57,192 nt of DNA from JAJDIA01 sp031555505 (GTDB lineage: Bacteria; Bacteroidota; Bacteroidia; Bacteroidales; Tannerellaceae). The position numbers and the translations under genes were made by a program. The stretch is taken from assembly GCA_031555505.1 (NCBI GenBank), contig JAVBUH010000032.1, positions 1 to 57,192 of the forward strand, written 5' to 3'. The notes under the pieces were generated by a model. It ran no database searches, was not told where the DNA came from, and was given only the letters and a program-made list of their open reading frames with translations. Shown in pieces: positions 7,692 to 16,811 of the stretch. The stretch's first letter is position 1; each line of letters starts with the position of its first letter.

Positions 7692-8474
7692 ATGAAGCAA
7701 CTCTTTTTCATAATCCTCCCACTATGTGTTGCCGGGACATGTTTCTCTCAAAATAAGAATACCGGTTTTGAACGTGATAATGCGGTAGCCGTCACAACAG
7801 CTGATGAAGAGTCCATCCAAGCGTTGCTGGGTGACTATGAACGTGTGCAGTTACCCCCGCTTGCCGTATTCCTGCAATCGGTGTATGAGCATCCCTCCGT
7901 ACAGATTTATGAATCAAGCCGGGATGAAGAACAGGCCAACTATCAGGTGGAGAAAACGAAGTGGCTGAACTATTTCCGTCTTACCGGGTCGTATCAATAT
8001 GGCCGGGTCATGTCTTTGTCGTCGCAATCTTCTATTGAAGATCCCCTTTTCTATACAAGCTATGGCAACAACCAGCATACTTATTATGGCGGTGTCTCGC
8101 TCACTATCCCCATTGGTGATTTAGTTGGTCAGAAACAAAAAGTACGGGCGCAAAAAGCCCGTTTACGGCGTATCGAATATGAATATGAGATGTCAATCGA
8201 AGAGCGTAAACTGAAAATATTGGAGGCATACAACCAGGTAGTTAGTGAATTAGCCGTATTAAAGGCCAAATCGGATGCAGCAGCCTTATACAATGCTCAG
8301 ATGAAAATATCTGAACAAGACTTTATCAATGGCCGGATTGATATCATCTCCTTATCCATGGAGAGAGCCAGACGATCGGATGCCGTTGTTACATATCAGG
8401 AAGGAAGGGCCAAACTCCATAATGCCATCACACTGCTGGAAATGCTCACCAATATAAAAATCATGAATCGATAA
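7692..8474 (+). CDS. Half-length TolC-like outer membrane protein
   Basis: 260 residues with a signal peptide (FFIILPLCVAGTCFSQ). The rest matches one outer-membrane-efflux repeat: helix, a strand segment rich in Tyr and Gly (about 96-150, YYGGVSLTIPIGD) and a long charged coiled coil (150-255). Usual TolC-family proteins have two such repeats in about 420-480 residues, so this is half size, yet the frame is intact and well packed in the operon (1 base before the next gene). No Wza-like export protein is seen in the locus, so it may serve as the outer-membrane conduit. Confidence 0.75.
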   Translation: MKQLFFIILPLCVAGTCFSQNKNTGFERDNAVAVTTADEESIQALLGDYERVQLPPLAVFLQSVYEHPSVQIYESSRDEEQANYQVEKTKWLNYFRLTGSYQYGRVMSLSSQSSIEDPLFYTSYGNNQHTYYGGVSLTIPIGDLVGQKQKVRAQKARLRRIEYEYEMSIEERKLKILEAYNQVVSELAVLKAKSDAAALYNAQMKISEQDFINGRIDIISLSMERARRSDAVVTYQEGRAKLHNAITLLEMLTNIKIMNR

Positions 8475-8475
8475 T

Positions 8476-10635
8476 ATGGATATAACTTTATTTATAGCCC
8501 GTTTTTTATACCGCATCCGTTACCAGATGATATTGGGAGGTTTATTGGTTACCGCTTTGGTAGCCTATTTTACACAATTCCTGCCTAAAACATATACGGT
8601 CACTACCAGTATCTACACAGGGATTGCCTATAATTCCACCCTCGATGACGACAGGCCCAATACGGTGGTGTTGAATAATATGTTCGACAACCTGATTAAT
8701 CTTACAAAAGCCAAAGGAACACTTGAAAATGTGTCGACAAGCCTTTTTGCCATGAATATGATTCATGGAAATCCCAATGAGGACAATATGTATATCACTG
8801 CCGCCCATTTTAATGAATTGCAGAAAATAGTTCCGGAAGAAGTGAGCCGGTTGATCGACAAAAATTCGTTGGACAAAACGATTGAGAACCTGGATGCGTA
8901 TAAGAAAGAAGAACCGCGGAATTTCTTATATGAATTATTCAACGGAGGACATCCTCATTATAGCTATGCAAGCCTGAGTAAAACTTCGGTTAAGCGGCTC
9001 GACAATAGTGATTTGGTAGAAGTATCCTACCAGGCCAACGACCCGGGAATTGCGCAGAATACGGTAAAACTGATTCATAATGAGCTGGTGCTTACCTATA
9101 ATGGGATCCGGTACCGAACGGTAAATGATATTATTAAGCATTATGAAGAAGAACTGGTCAAAAAACAAGCCGTTCTCAATGCACTGGAAAATGACCTGAC
9201 CGACTATAATGTAGAACAGGGTGTTATCAACTACCAGGAACAAACGAAAGCCTTGTCTAATTCATACAGTGAATTTAATAATCGATATGAAGCAGTGACC
9301 AAAGAGTATGAATCATCATCAGAATTGATGAAACAACTGGAAAGTCAAATTGAAACAAGAACCAAGCTGTTCCGGGCTAATACTGATTTTATTACTACCC
9401 TGAATGACTTGTCTACCATTAATGGCAAGATAACCGAGATCGAAACTTTCAATACGGCTGATAGTAATGAGGCTGTTAACAAAGAACTGGAAGATTATAA
9501 GAATCAGCTAAAAGCCGCAGAACGGAAAATCAGCGAAATCACTGATCAGATGGATGAATACAAGTATTCTAAAGAAGGTATTGCCATCGATAATGTGGTC
9601 AATAAATGGCTGGATGAATTACTTGTTAATATCCGTACTAAAGCTGAACTGGATGTTATGAATGCCCGCCGGGATGAATTTATGGATCAATACAGGCTAT
9701 TCTCCCCCATTGGCACCCAGTTGAGCCGGCGTGAACGTGAAATTAAAGTGACTGAACAGGCTTATTTGGAAATATTCCATTCGTTAAATGTAGCCAAACT
9801 GAAGCAAAAGAATCTGCAGCTCACGTCTGCAAACCTGAATACGATATCTCCGCCTACCTTCCCGTTGTCCAGCGACGGTAATAAACGCTGGCTTTTTGTG
9901 ATTGCATCCTTCTTTGGCAGTATCATTTTTATTATCGGTTGCAACCTGGTGATTGAATTACTCGACCGCACATTAAGGGATGCCGAACGTACCCGACGTT
10001 TAACTAAATTACCGGTATTAGGGGCATTCACCGGCAATATCCAATTAAAGTACAGGGGATACATCAAAGCCTGCAACCGTATCTCGGCTACGTATATCTG
10101 TAACCGGTTAAACAGTTATTTCAAACCCGGAAAAACCATCTATATCAATGTGCTGAGTATTGAAGACCGGGAAGGGAAAAGCTTTGTTTCCAGTTATCTG
10201 TTGGAGCATTGGGAAGAACAGGGGTTAAAGGTGAAATATGTGGATGCAGGGAAAGACGCGTCGTTGCAGAAACAATACCTGCAGGCTTTCTCCTTCGAAC
10301 ATATCCTGCATGATGTTGATGGAGATGAAAATATTGTCCTTATCGAACATCCTGCCATTTACCGGAACAGTATCCCGGTAGCCTTATTGCAAAAGGCGGA
10401 TGTAAATATACTGATAGCCAATGCACAACGTGTATGGAAAACAAGTGATGATGAATTCATCAGTTATCTCAAGGATATGGTGGGAGACGCACCACTATTT
10501 ATTTATCTGAATAATGCCATGCGTGAAACCGTGGAAGATTTCACCGGACAATTGCCTCCTGAATCTTCTGTTCGTACCATCACGAACCGCATTATTTATA
10601 TGGGGCTCACGGCCAGGGAGACGTATGTAAAATAA
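8476..10635 (+). CDS. Wzc/GumC-like chain-length and export protein, degenerate kinase
   Basis: 719 residues. Membrane helices at about 17-36 and 471-493 frame a periplasmic region with a Wzz-like part and a long coiled coil (about 215-460). A cytoplasmic domain like that of bacterial tyrosine kinases follows. The nucleotide loop reads SIEDREGKS (Glu563-Ser569) and keeps GKS but lacks the leading Gly/Ala; the Walker B region (NIVLIEHPAIY) lacks the Asp, and there is no C-terminal tyrosine cluster. It probably sets chain length and couples synthesis to export without kinase activity. That loss of activity is inferred. Confidence 0.85.
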   Translation: MDITLFIARFLYRIRYQMILGGLLVTALVAYFTQFLPKTYTVTTSIYTGIAYNSTLDDDRPNTVVLNNMFDNLINLTKAKGTLENVSTSLFAMNMIHGNPNEDNMYITAAHFNELQKIVPEEVSRLIDKNSLDKTIENLDAYKKEEPRNFLYELFNGGHPHYSYASLSKTSVKRLDNSDLVEVSYQANDPGIAQNTVKLIHNELVLTYNGIRYRTVNDIIKHYEEELVKKQAVLNALENDLTDYNVEQGVINYQEQTKALSNSYSEFNNRYEAVTKEYESSSELMKQLESQIETRTKLFRANTDFITTLNDLSTINGKITEIETFNTADSNEAVNKELEDYKNQLKAAERKISEITDQMDEYKYSKEGIAIDNVVNKWLDELLVNIRTKAELDVMNARRDEFMDQYRLFSPIGTQLSRREREIKVTEQAYLEIFHSLNVAKLKQKNLQLTSANLNTISPPTFPLSSDGNKRWLFVIASFFGSIIFIIGCNLVIELLDRTLRDAERTRRLTKLPVLGAFTGNIQLKYRGYIKACNRISATYICNRLNSYFKPGKTIYINVLSIEDREGKSFVSSYLLEHWEEQGLKVKYVDAGKDASLQKQYLQAFSFEHILHDVDGDENIVLIEHPAIYRNSIPVALLQKADVNILIANAQRVWKTSDDEFISYLKDMVGDAPLFIYLNNAMRETVEDFTGQLPPESSVRTITNRIIYMGLTARETYVK

Positions 10636-10639
10636 GAGG

Positions 10640-12106
10640 ATGATGAACCGGGTAACAGACACATCGCTAAGTAATGTAAAGATGATCAATCTCGTTCTTA
10701 TTCCGGGATTGATTGGTATTGTAGTTGCATTGGTGACTAACAATATCGCCTTTATGGGCGCGATAGTTGTGTTCCCCTTACTGGTTATACTTGCTGTAAA
10801 GATACTACAGTTACCCCTTCTGTTATATTTTTCCATCTTTGTGATAAATTACTTTCTGATGGGAATTGGCCGCTACATCAATATATCCGGAATTGGCATC
10901 CTGATGGATATTTTAATGGTTGCGACCTTAATTCTTATCATCATTCATTCGGCATTATTGCGAAATATCGAATGGAAATATGGTGTCAATGTGTTGACGG
11001 TTGGTGCCTTTGTTTGGCTATTATACTGCTTGGCCGAAGTGTACAACCCCACCGGGGTATTTAAAGGTTGGGTATTGTCACGTGGACTAATTACGTACGG
11101 TTTTTTTATCTCCTTAATCGTATCTTTACTTTTTGATAAGTACAAATGGATTTCAACCGTTCTTTTCATGTATGCCATATTCACTTTGATGGCTGTTGCA
11201 AAGGCGGTTATACAAAATAGAATAGGATTCGATTACGCAGAGGCCGACTGGCTCAATAGGGGTGGATATACCACTCATCTAATCGCTTCCGGAACTCGTT
11301 ATTTTTCTTTTTTTACGGATGCCGGTAATTTCGGTTCCAATATGGGGTGTGCCGGCATTACATTCTTTATCGTGGCATGCTATACAAAAAAGCATGCGCT
11401 CAAAATCTTTTATGGCATTGTTTCTGTCTTGGCTATTTATGCGATGTTTCTTTCCGGAACACGTGGAGCCATGATCGTTCCGCTAGCAGGTATGGCTTTA
11501 TTGGCTGTGATCAGTAAAAACACAAAGATTCTGGCAGCAAGTGGTATTGCTTTACTGTTTATTTATAGCTTCTTTGTGTTTACCAATATAGGACAGGGTA
11601 ATCAGCAAATACGACGCATGCGCACCGCTTTCAAACCTACTGAAGATGCATCGTATAATGTTCGTAAGCAAAACCAGCAGATATTGGGTGAATACCTCAA
11701 GGGTAAACCTTTCGGTGAGGGTCTTGGCCTTTCCGGACCGGAAAACCAGGAAATATCTGTACGGCTAACTACCTTGATTCCGAACGATTCCTGGTATGTA
11801 AAGCTATGGGTAGAAACCGGCGTTGTTGGTTTGACTTTATATCTCGGCATGATTTTCATTGCCATCGGCAGAGGCGCGTATATCATCATGTATAAGATAC
11901 GTAACCGCGAGTTAAAAGGTATTTTGTCCGGCTTGCTTTGTGGTATCTTTGGTATGTTGATCAGTGCTTACGGGAATCCTTTTTGGGGACAATATCCAAC
12001 GGCTATCATTGCATTTACAGCGTTGGCGATCGTGTTGAAAGGAGAGTATTTTGATAAACAATTGGAAAAAGAACAAGAGTACGTAATAGATAAATATAAC
12101 ATATAG
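10640..12106 (+). CDS. Wzy-like polysaccharide polymerase / O-antigen ligase family
   Basis: 488 residues with about a dozen hydrophobic helices spread over the whole protein. The Wzy_C type motif LSGTRGAMIVPLAG sits in the middle, followed by a large periplasmic loop (about 320-385) and further helices. This architecture fits a polymerase that joins lipid-linked repeat units on the periplasmic face. It starts 4 bases after the Wzc-like gene. Polymerase rather than ligase is favoured by its place in a complete synthesis locus, but sequence alone cannot separate the two. Confidence 0.82.
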   Translation: MMNRVTDTSLSNVKMINLVLIPGLIGIVVALVTNNIAFMGAIVVFPLLVILAVKILQLPLLLYFSIFVINYFLMGIGRYINISGIGILMDILMVATLILIIIHSALLRNIEWKYGVNVLTVGAFVWLLYCLAEVYNPTGVFKGWVLSRGLITYGFFISLIVSLLFDKYKWISTVLFMYAIFTLMAVAKAVIQNRIGFDYAEADWLNRGGYTTHLIASGTRYFSFFTDAGNFGSNMGCAGITFFIVACYTKKHALKIFYGIVSVLAIYAMFLSGTRGAMIVPLAGMALLAVISKNTKILAASGIALLFIYSFFVFTNIGQGNQQIRRMRTAFKPTEDASYNVRKQNQQILGEYLKGKPFGEGLGLSGPENQEISVRLTTLIPNDSWYVKLWVETGVVGLTLYLGMIFIAIGRGAYIIMYKIRNRELKGILSGLLCGIFGMLISAYGNPFWGQYPTAIIAFTALAIVLKGEYFDKQLEKEQEYVIDKYNI

Positions 12107-12108
12107 AT

Positions 12109-13287
12109 ATGGAAGAGTATTTCTATTTAGGAAGTGAATGGCTTCAGAAGAATGATAATATATGGCAGATTGGAGAGGCGGTTGTCTTTCTGCTCTTTCT
12201 GATATCTGTCCTTTATCTTTTCATCTTCGCTATTTTCTCACTGAGAAAGCGCAAGTATTTTTACCCCGAGGCCAAAAAGTATTACCGCTTTGCTGTCTTG
12301 TTTACAGCGAGCAAAGGAGATTCCGTTATTGAGAACTCCATTCGTTCATTCCTGTTGCAGGATGTCCCAAGGGAATCCTATGATATATACGTGGTAACCA
12401 ATGGTGACCTTGACACCAACAAAGTAGAAGAGTTATCGGCCAAGGTTGTAGTGTATCAAGGGCCGAATTATTCTAAAACAAACGCACTGCGTACTGTTGT
12501 TGACCATATTGATCAATCCGGCCTCTCTTATGATGCTGTGCTGGTTATGAATGCAAATAATACGGTAGATGCAAACTATCTTAACAAAATAAACGACGCA
12601 TTCTATTCTGGTTGTGCGGCCGTACAGACACATCGGGTTGCTAAAAACAGAGATACCAGTATTGCCGTGCTGGATGCTGTAAGCGAAGAAATCAATAACT
12701 CCATCTTCCGAAAAGGTCATACCCAATTAGGCTTCTCCTGTGGATTGATGGGCTCGGGAATGGCATTTGAATATGAACTGTTCAGAGACAGTATACATAT
12801 CGCATCGGATGCAGGGATAGAAAAACAGCTTGAGTTGATTCTGCTGAAACAAAATATTTATATTGAATATCTGGAAGATGTGTATACATACGATGAGAAA
12901 GTAGCCAACAGTGCCGGATTCTATCAGCAACGCCGCAGATGGCTGGCTACACAGTTTGCCAACCTCTTCTCCGGTATCGGTTCTATGCCGATGGCGATGC
13001 TGCGTGGCAACTGGGACTTCTGCAATAAACTTTTCCAGTGGATGATGCCCCCACGGGTGATCCTGTTTGGTTTTATCGTGCTGATATCCGTGCTAATGAC
13101 TTGGTTCAATTGGGTGATCGCCATTAAGTGGTGGGCGCTTTTACTGATGCTTTGCATTACATTCAGTATCGCTATTCCTGACTATCTGGTAGACCGCAAA
13201 CTCCGGAATGCGATCCTGAGCCTGCCTATTTTATTTATCCTGATGTTCTTTAACCTCTTCCGCTTACGGGGAGCTAACAAGGAATAA
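12109..13287 (+). CDS. Membrane GT2-fold protein lacking catalytic aspartates
   Basis: 392 residues with an N-terminal membrane helix (about 25-46), a GT2 domain and two or three C-terminal helices (about 315-385). It is collinear with the protein at 19827-20984. Where that paralog has the nucleotide-binding Asp, the DxD (VDADN) and the Glu-Asp catalytic pair (AGEDRE), this protein has Asn98 (VTNGD), Asn148-Ala-Asn150 (MNANN) and Ile237-Glu238 (AGIEKQ). The QxxRW motif (QRRRW) remains. The frame is intact over its full length, so it is probably a retained non-catalytic partner, or an enzyme with changed chemistry. Confidence 0.85.
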   Translation: MEEYFYLGSEWLQKNDNIWQIGEAVVFLLFLISVLYLFIFAIFSLRKRKYFYPEAKKYYRFAVLFTASKGDSVIENSIRSFLLQDVPRESYDIYVVTNGDLDTNKVEELSAKVVVYQGPNYSKTNALRTVVDHIDQSGLSYDAVLVMNANNTVDANYLNKINDAFYSGCAAVQTHRVAKNRDTSIAVLDAVSEEINNSIFRKGHTQLGFSCGLMGSGMAFEYELFRDSIHIASDAGIEKQLELILLKQNIYIEYLEDVYTYDEKVANSAGFYQQRRRWLATQFANLFSGIGSMPMAMLRGNWDFCNKLFQWMMPPRVILFGFIVLISVLMTWFNWVIAIKWWALLLMLCITFSIAIPDYLVDRKLRNAILSLPILFILMFFNLFRLRGANKE

Positions 13288-13308
13288 CATCAGCATATTC
13301 ATTCTTTA

Positions 13309-13316
13309 TACTTTTG
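13309..13316 (+). promoter_or_regulatory. Predicted -7 box before GT4 gene
   Basis: TACTTTTG fits TAnnTTTG but lies only 4 bases before the ATG at 13321. A start from here would give a nearly leaderless transcript, so it may be chance or serve a downstream start. Confidence 0.3.
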
Positions 13317-13320
13317 CAAT

Positions 13321-14433
13321 ATGAGGATCGCGATTGAAGCTCAGCGTATTTTCCGTCCAAACAAACATGGAATGGATTTTGTAGCACTTGAAACGATCAA
13401 GGTGTTGCAACAAATAGACAAAGTGAACGAATATTTCATTTTTGTCAGCCCCGGAGAAGACCGATGCCTCTCAGCATCTGAAAACATGCACATCGTCGAA
13501 GTCAGTTGCCCCTCCTACCCCCTTTGGGAACAGGTTGCCCTTCCTGCTGCTGTGCGCAAAGTAAATCCCAATCTGCTTCATTGCACCAGTAACACGGCTC
13601 CGATCTTTTGCAACGTCCCGCTTATCCTCACATTGCACGATATCATCTTTCTGCAACCACGCGAAAGTAAGAGCGCTTCCTTGTATCAGAACTTGGGCTG
13701 GTATTATCGGAAAGCCGTCGTACCACGGATTCTGAAAAAATGCCGGAAAATTATCACAGTGTCCAACTATGAACGCAGTAATATTATCCGTTTACTGGGA
13801 CTGCCGGAAGAACAATTAATGGCCATTTACAATGGCTTTGGTTCACATTTCCAGGTGATAGACTCCCCCTCGTCTGTTACTCGTAAGTATCTGGCGGAAG
13901 ACAACTACCTGTTTTTTTTAGGAAATACCGATCCCAAGAAAAACACAGGGCGTATCCTGAATGCTTACGCACGCTATGTAGATCGTTCTGCCCAGCCGCT
14001 TCCGCTGTTGATTGCCGACCTGAAAGAAGATTTCATCGATGCCATCCTTGCGCAACAGAAGATAACGCACATCAAGTCGCTGTTACGTTATCCCGGATAT
14101 ATCTCCAATAAAGATCTGCCATACATCTACAATGGGGCAAAAGTGTTCTTATATGCCTCGTTGCGTGAAAGTTTTGGCATTCCGCTGCTCGAATCGATGG
14201 CTTGTGGCACACCGGTTATTACCAGTAATATTACGGCCATGCCCGAAATAGCCGGCGAAGGGGGGATATTGATAGATCCTTATAAGGAAGATGAAATAAC
14301 CAATATGTTGTTAAAGTTGGAAACAGACCAATCTTTTTACGATCAACAGGTTGCCTATGGACTGAAACGTTGCCGTGACTTCTCCTGGGAACACACTGCC
14401 AGCGCTTTGCTCGCTTTGTACATTGAATGCTAA
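13321..14433 (+). CDS. Glycosyltransferase family 4
   Basis: 370-residue cytosolic GT-B enzyme that would add a sugar from a nucleotide donor to the growing repeat unit. The C-terminal donor-binding half shows ESFGIPLLESMACGTPVIT, the E(x7)E motif of retaining GT4 enzymes. The N-terminal half carries HCTSNTAPIF and LTLHDIIFL. It ends the first polysaccharide operon and its stop codon overlaps by four bases that of the flippase gene on the other strand. Donor and linkage cannot be told. Confidence 0.92.
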   Translation: MRIAIEAQRIFRPNKHGMDFVALETIKVLQQIDKVNEYFIFVSPGEDRCLSASENMHIVEVSCPSYPLWEQVALPAAVRKVNPNLLHCTSNTAPIFCNVPLILTLHDIIFLQPRESKSASLYQNLGWYYRKAVVPRILKKCRKIITVSNYERSNIIRLLGLPEEQLMAIYNGFGSHFQVIDSPSSVTRKYLAEDNYLFFLGNTDPKKNTGRILNAYARYVDRSAQPLPLLIADLKEDFIDAILAQQKITHIKSLLRYPGYISNKDLPYIYNGAKVFLYASLRESFGIPLLESMACGTPVITSNITAMPEIAGEGGILIDPYKEDEITNMLLKLETDQSFYDQQVAYGLKRCRDFSWEHTASALLALYIEC

Positions 14434-15860
14434 CCTTTGCCTCGTTTCAATAATTTTTCTTTCGATAAGACAGGTATGGCCATTGGAAAATAGATGAATG
14501 CAGCCACTATCGTTTTCAGGAGCAGTGATAATAGTATATTTTCAATGTGGACAAATTGTGTCCATAACTTTAAAGCGGTTATAAAGGCGATACTAATCAG
14601 CAACGGATAGATTAAGGTACGCATAAAACTTTTTAGCGATGCCTGCAAGGTGATGTGTATCAGGATATAATACGCTATGGAAAAGTTTATGAGGAAAGCA
14701 AAAAACAAAGATAAACCGATTCCTTCGATGGTTTGAAACAAAAACACCCCACAGCAAATGGCCGTAACCATACAAATGGAAGAGAGTAATCCGCAATAAA
14801 ATAAGCGCTTTGTATCATTAGCGGCCTGGAATACCGAACCACTACTCGACAGTACTACCTGGATACCAACTGAACAGGCCAATAATTCGAATACCGGAAT
14901 AGAGGGCTCCCATTGACTGCCGAAAACAATCAGAATCAGTTCCCTGGCAGAAAAATACAGGAAGACCGACAAGGGAAAACCGATCATTGCCAGCACTTTT
15001 ACAATTTTCATGTATAATTCAAAGATTCGGTTCTTGTCGTCCTGAAATTCAGAAAAATAAGGCTGTATGACCGGAGACATTACGTGGGTCAGGTTTTGTA
15101 CAGGCAACAGCATTAACCGGTATGATTTCTCATAATACCCCAGCATAGCCGGCGAAAGATATTTGCCGGTCAGCAGGTTGTCCAAATTCCGTGCAAAATA
15201 ATTGATAAAATTGAACAAAAACTGATACGTTGAGAATCCGGCAATCTTTCGTAAAGACTCCCATTGAATACGTCCCGGAAGAATCGGATGCTTTAGATAG
15301 ATCGCTATAAAAGTCAGCAACCCCGAAAACAGTGAATAAATAATCAGTGCATATACACCCAATCCTTTCAGCGCTGCCAAAATACCAACTATGCCACTGA
15401 TGATTTGTACAATCAGTTGAGAAAACATTTGGTATTTGAACATCTTTTCACGGAGCAACAAGGCATTGGGAACGATACTCATACAGGTAAAGATCAATCC
15501 CAACGACAATACCCGGCACATACCCAGCAACACAGGCTGTTCGTAAAACATACTTATCAATGGAGCCAACAGTACAAACAATACGGCCAGTATCAGTCCT
15601 GAACAACAGGTAAATGAAAAAATAGACCGGATGTCATTAACCGATAATTCGCGTTGTTGAATAATGGCTGGTCCTATTCCCATATCGGCAAACAAACCGA
15701 AAAATATAACAAAAACGGATGTAATCGCTACCAGACCAAATACATCCGGCGAAAGCAACCGCGACAATACACTGGTGATAAGTAACTGGATAAGCAACCC
15801 CAGATACTTAGCCAATGCGATATACATTGTACTGGTAATAAACTGTTTTTTCAACGACAT
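14430..15860 (-). CDS. Wzx-like polysaccharide flippase
   Basis: 476 residues with about 12-14 hydrophobic helices, of the MOP superfamily (polysaccharide biosynthesis type). It would carry undecaprenyl-linked repeat units across the inner membrane to the Wzy-like polymerase. The N-terminus (LKKQFITSTMYIALAKYLGL) and the motif PDVFGLVAI are typical of the WzxC/lipopolysaccharide-translocase branch. It is the last gene of the minus-strand operon 18610-14430, nine bases after the GT2 gene. Confidence 0.9.
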   Translation of the reverse strand: MSLKKQFITSTMYIALAKYLGLLIQLLITSVLSRLLSPDVFGLVAITSVFVIFFGLFADMGIGPAIIQQRELSVNDIRSIFSFTCCSGLILAVLFVLLAPLISMFYEQPVLLGMCRVLSLGLIFTCMSIVPNALLLREKMFKYQMFSQLIVQIISGIVGILAALKGLGVYALIIYSLFSGLLTFIAIYLKHPILPGRIQWESLRKIAGFSTYQFLFNFINYFARNLDNLLTGKYLSPAMLGYYEKSYRLMLLPVQNLTHVMSPVIQPYFSEFQDDKNRIFELYMKIVKVLAMIGFPLSVFLYFSARELILIVFGSQWEPSIPVFELLACSVGIQVVLSSSGSVFQAANDTKRLFYCGLLSSICMVTAICCGVFLFQTIEGIGLSLFFAFLINFSIAYYILIHITLQASLKSFMRTLIYPLLISIAFITALKLWTQFVHIENILLSLLLKTIVAAFIYFPMAIPVLSKEKLLKRGKG

Positions 15861-15869
15861 ACTGGCTGC

Positions 15870-16811
15870 TTATTTTGTAGGATTCAAGTATTTTTTCAGC
15901 AAAAGGCTAACCAATGTTTTTGTTTTTACATAGCACGTATATCGGTTTAGGCAAATGAAGAATAATCGGATACGCTCACCTAATGGAAGTGTATATGCCT
16001 GCCATACGGCTGCATCAAGCATTTGCGACAGATATAAATCAATGGCATTTCGTACCGCCGCTGATTTATCTGCTACAAAAACAAGTATTTCCTGTGAAAC
16101 GGTAAGATAACCTTCCATATTTTTCCAGGCAAATGGTTTTGTCATGATCGAATCAGTACGCAACCGGCGATGAAAAAAGGTGGCTCCTATCCATCCTACT
16201 CGCTCGGCAGACAGGTATAATTGTGTGGTAAATAACTGATCCTCATGGATAATTCCCGGATAATAATGCACGTTACTCCTGTCAAAGAAAGAACGACGGA
16301 TAAAACTCAGACAGGGTGAAGGCGTATATTTGTTATTTTTCAGCTGCGTTTCAAATGCCTCCAACCCTGTATACACCCTGTCTTCCATTCCCTGCGTATG
16401 GGTATAGGCTAATGAAATAGTTGTATGCACACCGGCATCATAAAAACTATCCGCGTCAAAAATAACAAAATCAAGTTGATCGTTTTCGCACGTGTGATAA
16501 CAGTGTAATAACGTTTCAGGGTCCAGCAGGTCATCACTATCCATAAAATAAATAAACTGCCCAGTGGCAATTTCCAGTCCGGCATTTCGTGACAACGAGG
16601 GGCCTCTGTTGGAATGTGAAAGCACGCGTATCCGTTCATCTTCTTTTGCCAATTCGTGTATGACCGACAAACTGTTGTCTGTTGATCCGTCATTAACCAG
16701 AATGATTTCTATCTCAGTCAACGTTTGCTTACGGATACTTTCTACCGTTTCTTGTACATATTTCTCCGTATTATACACCGGGATGATTACACTTACTTTC
16801 GGTTCTTTCAT
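15870..16811 (-). CDS. Glycosyltransferase family 2
   Basis: 313 residues. The N-terminal GT-A domain has VSVIIPVYNTEKY, the nucleotide-binding VNDGSTDNS and the DxD-type metal motif FMDSDD, so unlike the gene at 12109 it should be active. No membrane segment is clear; it probably works at the inner face of the membrane. Its start codon overlaps the stop of the upstream GT4 gene, which points to coupled translation. The C-terminal 100 residues are not diagnostic. Confidence 0.92.
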   Translation of the reverse strand: MKEPKVSVIIPVYNTEKYVQETVESIRKQTLTEIEIILVNDGSTDNSLSVIHELAKEDERIRVLSHSNRGPSLSRNAGLEIATGQFIYFMDSDDLLDPETLLHCYHTCENDQLDFVIFDADSFYDAGVHTTISLAYTHTQGMEDRVYTGLEAFETQLKNNKYTPSPCLSFIRRSFFDRSNVHYYPGIIHEDQLFTTQLYLSAERVGWIGATFFHRRLRTDSIMTKPFAWKNMEGYLTVSQEILVFVADKSAAVRNAIDLYLSQMLDAAVWQAYTLPLGERIRLFFICLNRYTCYVKTKTLVSLLLKKYLNPTK

